Positions 1-6,307 of a DNA stretch of 11,629 bases are shown here, piece by piece; within the stretch, counting starts at the first letter, position 1; each line of letters starts with the position of its first letter. Source of the stretch: a bacterium (lineage in GTDB: Bacteria; Desulfobacterota; Anaeroferrophillalia; Anaeroferrophillales; Anaeroferrophillaceae); contig JAOZRP010000041.1 in assembly GCA_029940125.1 (NCBI GenBank), positions 1 to 11,629 of the forward strand, written 5' to 3'. Position numbers and translations under genes: made by a program. The notes beneath the pieces are model-generated. The model was given only the letters and a program-made list of their open reading frames with translations. It was not told where the DNA came from and ran no database searches.

Positions 1-11
1 AGTTCCCAATG

Positions 12-76
12 CCGAAAATTACAGTTTTCGGATAAACGTTCAGCCGTGATTTAGTCTTCAGTAATCATCAGGCTGA
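12..76 (+). other. Two consecutive hairpins in the leader upstream of glcD
   Basis: Two inverted repeats are visible. The first has arms CCGAAAA (12-18) and TTTTCGG (25-31) around a 6-nt loop. The second has arms TCAGCC (40-45) and GGCTGA (71-76) enclosing an inner TGATT/AATCA stem (47-51/63-67) and an 11-nt loop. Neither is followed by a T-run. Together with the terminator at 94-117 they make a three-hairpin array that ends 18 nt before the glcD start. They may be the 3' end of an upstream transcript or a structured 5' leader of glcD. The window edge prevents a decision. Confidence 0.4.
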
Positions 77-93
77 CAAACCAACCAACAAAG

Positions 94-120
94 GCCCCTG
101 CCCCTGCAGGGGCTTTTATT
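94..120 (+). terminator. Rho-independent terminator immediately ahead of glcD
   Basis: A GC-only-core stem GCCCCTG (94-100)/CAGGGGC (107-113) with a 6-nt loop is followed by TTTTATT. The A's before the stem can also pair with the T's. It lies only 14 nt from the glcD ATG, so it either ends an upstream gene outside the window, with glcD read by leakage or by a promoter inside the leader, or it acts as an attenuator for glcD. The sequence alone does not separate these. Confidence 0.7.
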
Positions 121-134
121 GAGATAAAGAAGCC

Positions 135-1511
135 ATGCAACTAAAAGAAAAACTGCTCCAGGCCGGCGTCGGCATCCGCGAGGAACAGGTACTGGACACC
201 CCGGAAGCCCTGCTTTGCTACGGCTACGACGCCACCCGGCAGATGAGCCAACCGCAGCTGGCTCTTCTGGCGGAAACCACGGCCCAGGTGGCGGCGGCCA
301 TGGATCTTGCCCATCAACTGCACATTCCCGTCTTCCCCCGGGGGGCTGGCAGCGGCATGTCCGGCGGTTCCATCCCAACCGGTACCGGCATGGTCATTTC
401 CCTGACCAGGATGAAGCAGATCCTGGAACTTGATCTTGACAACCTGCTGGTCACCGTGGAGCCGGGTGTCATTACCGGGGACCTGCAGGAAGAAGTGGCC
501 AGGTACGGCCTCATGTATCCACCCGACCCGGCCAGCCTGGCCTTTTCCACCATCGGCGGCAACGTGGCTGAAAACGCCGGCGGTCCCCGAGCGGTAAAAT
601 ACGGGGTAACCGGCAACTACGTCCGCGGCCTGGAGGTGGTGCTGCCGGACGGCTCCATCATCAACACCGGCAACAAGTGCGTCAAATCCGTGTCCGGCTA
701 CGACCTGACCCACCTTTTTGTCGGCTCCGAGGGAACCCTGGGCATCATCACCAAAATTCTCCTGCGCCTGGTGCCGGCGCCGGCGGTCACCCACACCCTG
801 CTGCTGGCCTTTGCTGAGATGGAAAAAGCGGCCCTGGCGATAACCGACATGGTCCGTCAGCATCTTATTCCCTCAACCACGGAATTTCTTGACCACCATT
901 CCATCAACGCCATTCGCGAATCCCTGCCGTTTACCCTGCCCCCGGAAGCCAGAACCCTGCTGCTGGTGGAGGTCGACGGCGATGAAGAAAGCGTTCAACG
1001 TGAATCCAGCGCCATCCAGAAGCTGGTGGAAGCCAGCACGGTGATGATGCTTACCGCCAGCGAAAAGGACGAGCGCGACGTCCTCTGGCAGGCCCGCCGA
1101 TCCCTTTCCCCGGCGATTGCCAAAATAGCCCCGGACAAGCTCAATGAAGACATAGCCGTGCCCCGGTCGGCAATCCCGGCGGTGCTGGCCAGGATTGAAG
1201 CCATCGCCCGGGAAGTCGACCTGCCCATCGTCTGCTTCGGCCACGCCGGCGACGGCAACATCCACGTCAATATCATGCTGGATAAAAGCGACGCCCGGCA
1301 GGCCGCCATGGGGGAAAAGGCGGTGAAGGATATTTTCGCGGCCACCATTGAACTGGGAGGAACCCTTTCCGGTGAACACGGTATCGGCAACACCAAGTCA
1401 GATTTCTTTCCCCTGGAATGGAGCCCGGCCACCATTGCCGCCATGCGGTCAATAAAGCGGGCCTTTGATCCAGACAATATTCTCAATCCTGGAAAAATAT
1501 TTCCCTCCTGA
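135..1511 (+). CDS. glcD: FAD-linked 2-hydroxyacid dehydrogenase subunit (GlcD / D-lactate dehydrogenase type)
   Basis: This 458-residue flavoprotein of the PCMH/VAO superfamily (FAD_binding_4 followed by FAD-oxidase_C) oxidises glycolate, D-lactate or a related 2-hydroxyacid to the 2-oxoacid. FAD-binding elements are PRGAGSGMSGG (68-78), the stretch with GGNVAENAGG (141-150), and GYDLTHLFVGSEGTLG (188-203). The C-terminal substrate domain has GHAGDGNIHVN (369-379) and SGEHGIG (412-418). H370, H377 and E414 correspond to the metal-binding His/His/Glu set known in D-2-hydroxyacid dehydrogenases. It ends with the family signature FDPDNILNPGKI. Length is normal and the protein is complete. The ATG at 135 is the first in frame, but its ribosome-binding site is weak (AAAGAAG). 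The Fe-S partner gene begins 14 nt after the stop, so the two form an operon. No GlcE gene is present between or beside them, so substrate assignment (glycolate versus D-lactate) stays open. Confidence 0.93.
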   Translation: MQLKEKLLQAGVGIREEQVLDTPEALLCYGYDATRQMSQPQLALLAETTAQVAAAMDLAHQLHIPVFPRGAGSGMSGGSIPTGTGMVISLTRMKQILELDLDNLLVTVEPGVITGDLQEEVARYGLMYPPDPASLAFSTIGGNVAENAGGPRAVKYGVTGNYVRGLEVVLPDGSIINTGNKCVKSVSGYDLTHLFVGSEGTLGIITKILLRLVPAPAVTHTLLLAFAEMEKAALAITDMVRQHLIPSTTEFLDHHSINAIRESLPFTLPPEARTLLLVEVDGDEESVQRESSAIQKLVEASTVMMLTASEKDERDVLWQARRSLSPAIAKIAPDKLNEDIAVPRSAIPAVLARIEAIAREVDLPIVCFGHAGDGNIHVNIMLDKSDARQAAMGEKAVKDIFAATIELGGTLSGEHGIGNTKSDFFPLEWSPATIAAMRSIKRAFDPDNILNPGKIFPS

Positions 1512-1525
1512 GGTCACCAGAATCT

Positions 1526-2776
1526 ATGACTGAAACCAGTATGCAAATAAAGGAAGAGTTGAACAAGTGCGTCAAGTGCGGCGCCTGCATGTCCGTATGC
1601 CCCATCTATCGGCAGACCGGTCGCGAGGAAATGGTGGCCCGGGGGAAACTGGCCTTGATTGAACACCTGTTGAACAGCGGGAAAGACCATCACGAACAGC
1701 TGTCAGATTTTTATCGTCAGGCGGTTGACTACTGCCTGCTCTGCCATTCCTGCGAGGAAAACTGCTCGAAAAACGTCAAGATCACTACCATCGTCAAGGC
1801 GGCCCGCCAGGAAATTACCGTAGCCACCGGTCTGCACCCGGTGAAAAAGTTTCTTTTCGCCCTGCTGACCGGCAAGAGAAACCAGCTTCGCTCCTTGATG
1901 AAAATCGGCTCCTGGCTGCAGCTGCTCGCCTGGCGGCGTCTGCCCAACGGCAGCGGCCTGAAGCGGCGTCTGCCCCTGCCGCTGATTGACGAGCAGACGG
2001 TCATCCCCCAGCTGCCGCGAAAAAATCTTGACGACCTGCTCCGGGAAAGGCCACTGAAGAGGGACAGTCGGGAAAGGCTGCTCTACTACCCCGGCTGCAC
2101 CACCCGCTACCTGACCCCGGACGTGGGCATGGATACCATCCTGGTCCTGGAAAAGCTGGGATACAACGTGGTGGTACCGGCATCGTGGTCCTGCTGCGGG
2201 GCGGTTACCGAAGCCGCCGGCGACCGGAAGTCCGCGGCCCGGCTTCGCCGGCAAAACCTTCAGGTCATGCGCGAAGCCGACGATGACCTCGCCCTGGTGG
2301 TTACTGGCTGCGCTACCTGCGGCCACACGCTGAAAGAATATCCCCTGCCGGATCGCATCAGGGTCATGGACATCAGTGAACTGCTGTATGAACGACGGGA
2401 TATGTTAGAGGAATTATTGCAAGGCAGGACTATCAAAGAAAAGATCACCTACCACGACCCTTGCCACCTGCGCAAGGGCCAGGGCATCACCATGCAGCCC
2501 CGGTGGCTGCTGCGGCTCATCGCTGGAGACAATTTTGTCGAACTCCGCCATCCAGAACGCTGCTGCGGCTCCGGCGGCTCTTTCGGCATTACCCACAAGG
2601 ACCTGTCACGGAAAATCCTGGGCGAAAAGATTGACGATCTTCGCGACACCGGAGCCGCCATCATCGCCAGCGGCTGCCCGGGCTGCCTGATTCAGCTCAA
2701 CGAAGGCGTTCAGATCGCCTCGATGAACGTTGACACCGTCCACCCCATCACCCTGCTGGCCCGGCTGCTCTCTTGA
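1526..2776 (+). CDS. glcF: Fe-S / CCG-domain subunit of 2-hydroxyacid dehydrogenase (GlcF-like)
   Basis: This 416-residue partner of the upstream flavoprotein passes electrons from FAD toward the quinone pool. The N-terminus has two ferredoxin-type [4Fe-4S] motifs: C15, C18, C21, C25-Pro and C70, C73, C76, C80. The Pro normally following the last Cys of the second motif is Ser here. Two CCG domains (heterodisulfide-reductase/GlcF/LutA type) follow. The first has C191, the C223-C224-G pair, C262 and C265; the second has C313, the C346-C347-G pair, C384 and C387. No transmembrane helix is evident, so it is probably a peripheral protein on the inner face of the membrane. The ATG at 1526 is preceded by GAGGT (1510-1514), which overlaps the glcD stop codon and suggests translational coupling. 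A second in-frame ATG at 1541 has no better ribosome-binding site. The partner flavoprotein makes a hydroxyacid dehydrogenase more likely than glycerol-3-phosphate dehydrogenase GlpC. Confidence 0.9.
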   Translation: MTETSMQIKEELNKCVKCGACMSVCPIYRQTGREEMVARGKLALIEHLLNSGKDHHEQLSDFYRQAVDYCLLCHSCEENCSKNVKITTIVKAARQEITVATGLHPVKKFLFALLTGKRNQLRSLMKIGSWLQLLAWRRLPNGSGLKRRLPLPLIDEQTVIPQLPRKNLDDLLRERPLKRDSRERLLYYPGCTTRYLTPDVGMDTILVLEKLGYNVVVPASWSCCGAVTEAAGDRKSAARLRRQNLQVMREADDDLALVVTGCATCGHTLKEYPLPDRIRVMDISELLYERRDMLEELLQGRTIKEKITYHDPCHLRKGQGITMQPRWLLRLIAGDNFVELRHPERCCGSGGSFGITHKDLSRKILGEKIDDLRDTGAAIIASGCPGCLIQLNEGVQIASMNVDTVHPITLLARLLS

Positions 2777-2791
2777 CAAGCTTGCCCCTAA

Positions 2792-2855
2792 ACACGCTCC
2801 AATATTAGTACCAGCTGCTAACTGCTCAAATCAGGCGCAACTGCCCGGGGCGTGT
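2792..2855. repeat. Long-range inverted repeat between convergent genes
   Basis: ACACGCTCC (2792-2800) can pair with GGGGCGTGT (2847-2855): nine base pairs including one G-T wobble, enclosing 46 nt. No T-tract follows on either strand, so it is not a canonical terminator, but it sits between the convergent glcF and the PagL-like gene, where an RNA 3'-end structure would be expected. The rest of 2777-2889 shows no gene. Confidence 0.3.
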
Positions 2856-2889
2856 CACAAGGAACTTCACTCCATAAACCGCAGGAATT

Positions 2890-3468
2890 TCAAAAAGAAT
2901 AGCCATAGCGAATGCCGACATGGTCCATGCCGTCATTATCGTTTGACAAACCGGCATTGGACATGTGGCTGACAATCAGGGAAAGTGAATGATGCTGAGT
3001 AATATTGTAACCCAGCTCCAGTGCTTCACGAAAAAGCACGGCTGAACCAAGGTCCTTGTCATCGTGGCAATAGTGATGGGAGCAGTGAAGGTCGCCGTCA
3101 TGCAGGGTCAAACCCAAGGAAAAATCCAGAAAGATATGGTTGATAAAAACTTTTTCCCAGGTTAAGCCGCCGTATACCTGGTTGGTATCATTGTCAGTAT
3201 GGAGGCACACACCCAAGTGGGGATGGGGAGCCCACAGTTTTTCCATCCAGGCGGGTGAAACAAAAAGAAGCTCCAGGTTCAAATCGGCGCCATGCTCTTC
3301 GGAACCGCCGAACAGACCGACATCATGGGCAAGAACTCCGCCGCGAACCACCGTCAACCAGGAAGCGGCTGCTGTATCTTCCGCGTGGGATACGGGTGCA
3401 GCAACTCCTCCCCAGAACAAAAAACAAGCGAAAAAAACTAAAAAAGCTCTTATTCCATTTCGTTTCAT
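2890..3468 (-). CDS. PagL-like lipid A 3-O-deacylase / acyloxyacyl hydrolase family outer-membrane protein
   Basis: This 192-residue exported beta-barrel protein belongs to the PagL family, whose members remove the 3-O acyl chain of lipid A in the outer membrane. A signal peptide covers residues 1-29 (basic KR, hydrophobic core with many Phe, cleavage after SHA). Family-like strands follow, including YGGLTWE, DFSLGLTLHDG, LGSAVLFREALELGY and the C-terminal HMSNAG...GIRYGYSF, which ends in the Phe typical of outer-membrane barrels. The catalytic His-x-Ser is H168/S170. The acidic residue 12 positions after the Ser, Glu in Pseudomonas PagL, is Asp182 here. A loop at 123-137 is rich in His, Asp and two Cys. 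The ATG at 3468 is preferred because GGAG (3478-3481) is 9 nt upstream; a TTG at 3477 and an ATG at 3474 lie too close to it. It has its own promoter and is convergent with glcF. Family assignment is firm, activity is inferred. Confidence 0.85.
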   Translation of the reverse strand: MKRNGIRAFLVFFACFLFWGGVAAPVSHAEDTAAASWLTVVRGGVLAHDVGLFGGSEEHGADLNLELLFVSPAWMEKLWAPHPHLGVCLHTDNDTNQVYGGLTWEKVFINHIFLDFSLGLTLHDGDLHCSHHYCHDDKDLGSAVLFREALELGYNITQHHSLSLIVSHMSNAGLSNDNDGMDHVGIRYGYSF

Positions 3469-3551
3469 AACCATCAACTCCGTACGAACCTGCCATTAAT
3501 CCGGGAAAAATCACTTTCGCCATTCCAACCACGCACCCTACACAACTGTAT

Positions 3552-3580
3552 ATAATATGCGATTTTCACCGTAATGGCAA
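3552..3580 (-). promoter_or_regulatory. Sigma-70 promoter for the PagL-like gene
   Basis: Read on the minus strand, TTGCCA (3580-3575) is followed after 17 bp by TATTAT (3557-3552). Each hexamer has five of six consensus bases and the spacing is ideal. Transcription would start near 3545, giving a leader of about 75 nt before the ATG at 3468. Confidence 0.65.
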
Positions 3581-3771
3581 GAGATTTATTCTGCCATGCA
3601 AGCAACAGGTAATCTGTCCGAATTATGTTTAAGCTGAGAGATGAACCGCAGTGAAGCCTGCCGGAAACAAATATTTTCTTCATAACAACCTGCAATGATA
3701 GCCCTTTCAATAATTTTCTGCACACCTCTCTTTCAAATTATAAATATTTTTCATAATTCTCCAATTTTTTC

Positions 3772-3803
3772 TTGACATACACTATATATTGTGTATTTAT
3801 ACT
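3772..3803 (+). promoter_or_regulatory. nrdJ promoter
   Basis: A perfect TTGACA -35 hexamer lies at 3772-3777. The -10 is less clear: TTTATA (3796-3801) has an 18-bp spacer, while TATACT (3798-3803) matches consensus better but needs a 20-bp spacer. NrdR box 1 fills most of the spacer, so repressor binding would directly exclude RNA polymerase. Confidence 0.65.
3779..3794 (+). promoter_or_regulatory. NrdR box 1 (operator)
   Basis: ACACTATATATTGTGT matches the known NrdR consensus ACACWATATATWGTGT at all 16 positions. NrdR is the ATP/dATP-sensing zinc-finger/ATP-cone repressor of ribonucleotide reductase genes. The box lies between -35 and -10 of nrdJ. Confidence 0.92.
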
Positions 3804-3810
3804 CTCCCAT

Positions 3811-3826
3811 ACCCAAGATATAGTGT
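3811..3826 (+). promoter_or_regulatory. NrdR box 2 (operator)
   Basis: ACCCAAGATATAGTGT matches the NrdR consensus at 14 of 16 positions. The right half-site is intact and the left half carries the two mismatches. Centre-to-centre distance to box 1 is 32 bp, about three helical turns, so both boxes face the same side of the DNA, as is usual for tandem NrdR operators. It overlaps or just follows the expected transcription start. Confidence 0.85.
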
Positions 3827-3877
3827 ATATCAACTTGCAATAATTACAACAATTTATACGAATCAGGAGGATCAAAG

Positions 3878-6133
3878 ATGGCCAGAAAGAAACTGCCGGT
3901 TGAAGAAAAGCTGCCGGAGGGGGCAGTTATTCCCACCTTTGCCGAAAACGCGATAACCGTACTGGAAAGACGCTACCTGAAAAAAGACGACCAGGGAAAA
4001 GCGATTGAAAAACCAGAAGACATGCTCTGGCGGGTAGCCAGAACCATCGCCGCCGGCGAACGGAATTTTGACGCCGCCGCCGATGTGCAAGCCCTGGCTT
4101 TTGATTTTTACCAGATGATGGCCCGGCTCGACTTTCTCCCCAACTCCCCCACCCTGATGAACGCCGGCCGGGAACTGGGCCAGCTCTCCGCCTGCTTCGT
4201 CCTGCCGGTGGGCGATTCCATGGAAAGCATTTTTGAGGCGGTCAAAAATACCGCCCTCATTCATAAAAGCGGCGGCGGCACCGGTTTTTCCTTTTCCCGC
4301 ATCCGGCCAAAAAACGATGCCGTCCATTCAACCAGCGGCATTTCCAGCGGCCCCATCTCCTTCATGACCGTTTTTGACAGCGCCACGGAAACCATCAAGC
4401 AGGGCGGCACCCGCCGGGGCGCCAACATGGCCATTCTGCGGGTGGACCACCCGGACATCATGGATTTCATCAAGGTCAAAAGCGACCTCTCCCTGCTGCA
4501 CAATTTCAATCTTTCAGTGGGCATCACCGAAGATTTCATGAAAGCCGTGGAAACGGACAGCGACTACGACCTGATCAATCCCAGGAACGGCGAAGTGGTA
4601 AGAAAACAGAACGCCCTCAATATTTTTCGCCAGATCGTCAAGCAGGCCTGGCTTTCGGGCGAACCGGGCATCGTCTTTCTGGACCGGATGAATGCCGACA
4701 ATCCTACGCCGGCGGTCGGTGAAATCGAAAGCACCAACCCCTGCGGCGAACAGCCCCTGCTGCCCTACGAATCATGCAACCTGGGTTCCATCAACCTCTC
4801 CCACATGGTTGACAAAGGAAAAATCGACTACGGCAAGCTGGGAGAAACTGTTGATCTGGCCGTTCATTTTCTGGACAACGTGGTGGACATCAACCACTAC
4901 CCCCTGCCGGAAATAGAACAGAACACCAAGGCCAACCGGAAAATCGGCCTGGGAGTCATGGGTTTTGCCGATCTCCTGCTGCAGCTTGGCATTCCCTACT
5001 CCTCCACCGAAGCCCGGGAAATCGCTGATGAAATCATGAAATTTATCGACCAGCGCGCCTTGGCCATGTCCATCCGCCTGGGAGAAAAGCGCGGCGCTTT
5101 TCCCAACTTCCCGGACAGCATCTACGGCCGGCGTGATCCCGGTACGCCGATTCGCAACGCCACCCGAACCACCATCGCTCCCACCGGCACCATCAGCATC
5201 ATTGCCGGCTGCTCCAGCGGCGTCGAACCGCTGTTCGCGGTCGCCTTCATCCGCCGGGTCATGGACGACGATGAATTTTTCGAGGTCAACCCGATTTTCG
5301 AAAAAATCGCCAAGGAAAACGGTTTTTTCAGCAAGGAAATCCTGAAAAAGATTTCCTACAACGGCAGCGTGCAGGGCATTGACGAGATCCCGGCAAAATA
5401 CCGCAAGATCTTTGAAACCGCCCACGACATCAGCCCCCTGGACCACATCTCCATCCAGGCGGTCTTCCAGAAGCACACTGACAACGCGGTCAGCAAAACC
5501 ATCAACTTTTCCCACAATGCCACGGTTGAAGAAGTCCAGGAAGCCTTTATCCAGGCCTACAAGCTGGGCTGCAAGGGGGTAACCATCTATCGCGACGGCT
5601 GCCGGGAAGACCAGGTGCTGAACATCGGCAAAACCGACCGCAAGCAGCCGGCGGCGGCGGAAATCCCCGTCAAGCGCGACCGTCCCCGCACCCTGACCGG
5701 CCGCACCTTCCAGATGACCACCGGCTGCGGTCCTCTTTACGTCACCATCAACGTTGACGAACAGGGAAGGCCTTTTGAACTTTTCAACACCATCGGCAAG
5801 GCCGGCGGCTGCGCTGCCAGCCAGAATGAAGCCATCGGCCGGCTGGTCTCCCTGGCCTGGCGCAGCGGTCTGCCGGCGGAACCGATCGTGAAACAGCTGA
5901 TCGGCATCAGCTGTCACAAGCCTTTCGGCTTCGGCGACAACAAGGTAACTTCCTGCGCCGACGCCATTGCCCAGGCCATCCGCCTGAATCTGGAACAAAG
6001 CAACGGCTGCCGGGATGAATCTCTCAAGGAAGACAACAGCGCCTTCGGCGCCTGCCCGGAATGTGGCGGGGTGGTGGAACATGAGGGCGGCTGCTTCGTC
6101 TGCCACGCCTGCGGCTATTCTGAATGCGCTTAG
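3878..6133 (+). CDS. nrdJ: Adenosylcobalamin-dependent (class II) ribonucleotide reductase
   Basis: This cytoplasmic 751-residue enzyme reduces ribonucleotides to 2'-deoxyribonucleotides using a thiyl radical generated from vitamin B12 coenzyme, with no need for oxygen. The active site is complete. Asn287, Cys289 (thiyl radical) and Glu291 lie in NPCGEQPLLPYESC. C300 and C106 (SACF) correspond to the redox-active pair; the 11-residue C289-C300 spacing equals C322-C333 of the Thermotoga enzyme. Other family blocks are PNSPTLMNAGRELGQLSACF (88-107), GGTRRGANMA (176-185) and RTTIAPTGTISIIAG (430-444). A TSCPD domain spans about 605-700, with TSCAD instead of TSCPD at 691-695. The tail has a Cys-rich zinc-ribbon-like end (C726, C729, C739, C742, C745, C750), which should contain the cysteines that re-reduce the active site. 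There is no N-terminal ATP-cone. Start: AGGAGG (3865-3870) lies 7 nt before the ATG. It is monocistronic, NrdR-controlled, and closed by a terminator. Confidence 0.97.
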   Translation: MARKKLPVEEKLPEGAVIPTFAENAITVLERRYLKKDDQGKAIEKPEDMLWRVARTIAAGERNFDAAADVQALAFDFYQMMARLDFLPNSPTLMNAGRELGQLSACFVLPVGDSMESIFEAVKNTALIHKSGGGTGFSFSRIRPKNDAVHSTSGISSGPISFMTVFDSATETIKQGGTRRGANMAILRVDHPDIMDFIKVKSDLSLLHNFNLSVGITEDFMKAVETDSDYDLINPRNGEVVRKQNALNIFRQIVKQAWLSGEPGIVFLDRMNADNPTPAVGEIESTNPCGEQPLLPYESCNLGSINLSHMVDKGKIDYGKLGETVDLAVHFLDNVVDINHYPLPEIEQNTKANRKIGLGVMGFADLLLQLGIPYSSTEAREIADEIMKFIDQRALAMSIRLGEKRGAFPNFPDSIYGRRDPGTPIRNATRTTIAPTGTISIIAGCSSGVEPLFAVAFIRRVMDDDEFFEVNPIFEKIAKENGFFSKEILKKISYNGSVQGIDEIPAKYRKIFETAHDISPLDHISIQAVFQKHTDNAVSKTINFSHNATVEEVQEAFIQAYKLGCKGVTIYRDGCREDQVLNIGKTDRKQPAAAEIPVKRDRPRTLTGRTFQMTTGCGPLYVTINVDEQGRPFELFNTIGKAGGCAASQNEAIGRLVSLAWRSGLPAEPIVKQLIGISCHKPFGFGDNKVTSCADAIAQAIRLNLEQSNGCRDESLKEDNSAFGACPECGGVVEHEGGCFVCHACGYSECA

Positions 6134-6157
6134 CAACAACCAGATAATGCCTACGAT

Positions 6158-6198
6158 AAAAAACAAGGCCCGGCTGGTAAAGCCGGGCCTTGTTTTTT
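6158..6198. terminator. Strong bidirectional terminator between nrdJ and the minus-strand cluster
   Basis: A perfect 18-bp inverted repeat: AAAAAACAAGGCCCGGCT (6158-6175) and AGCCGGGCCTTGTTTTTT (6181-6198) around the 5-nt loop GGTAA. Because A6 flanks one side and T6 the other, it has a T-tract on both strands. It terminates nrdJ, whose stop is 25 nt upstream, and can terminate transcription arriving from the selenoprotein candidate on the minus strand. Confidence 0.93.
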
Positions 6199-6307
6199 AT
6201 CCTGAGAGGTAAAAGCTGACAGCTCCATTCAGGTCATTGTTTCTTTTAAAAGTTGACTGCTGCCAGCTGCAAGCGTTCATCGGAAAACAAATGTTTCCGG
6301 ACAAACA

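Larger units (their letters stand above)
3469..3877. other. AT-rich divergent intergenic region (PagL-like gene / nrdJ)
   Basis: This 409-bp gene-free stretch is much richer in A and T than its flanks. It holds the minus-strand promoter at 3552-3580 and the plus-strand nrdJ promoter with two NrdR boxes at 3772-3826. An AGGAGG ribosome-binding site for nrdJ lies at 3865-3870. I see nothing convincing between about 3585 and 3770. An 83-codon minus-strand frame there overlaps the promoter and has no recognisable content. Confidence 0.6.

Noticed and set aside
3631..3665. TPP-riboswitch-like GCTGAGAG...TGAACC upstream of nrdJ, and a loose resemblance to a cobalamin riboswitch (AGCCTGCC)
   Set aside because: The other conserved blocks of both riboswitches are missing, and neither would make sense far upstream of the nrdJ promoter.
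3474..3725. Minus-strand 83-codon frame in the divergent intergenic region
   Set aside because: It covers the PagL-like gene's promoter and start region in an AT-rich stretch and has no recognisable content.
4772..6166. Minus-strand open frame of 464 codons opposite nrdJ
   Set aside because: It is a typical long antisense frame in GC-rich DNA opposite an intact, conserved nrdJ; its Ala/Gly/Val/Asp-rich product has no domain.
6281..6299. CGGAAA/TTTCCG hairpin as terminator of the minus-strand cluster
   Set aside because: The stem is short and AT-rich with no T-tract after it; the element at 6158-6198 is a far better terminator.
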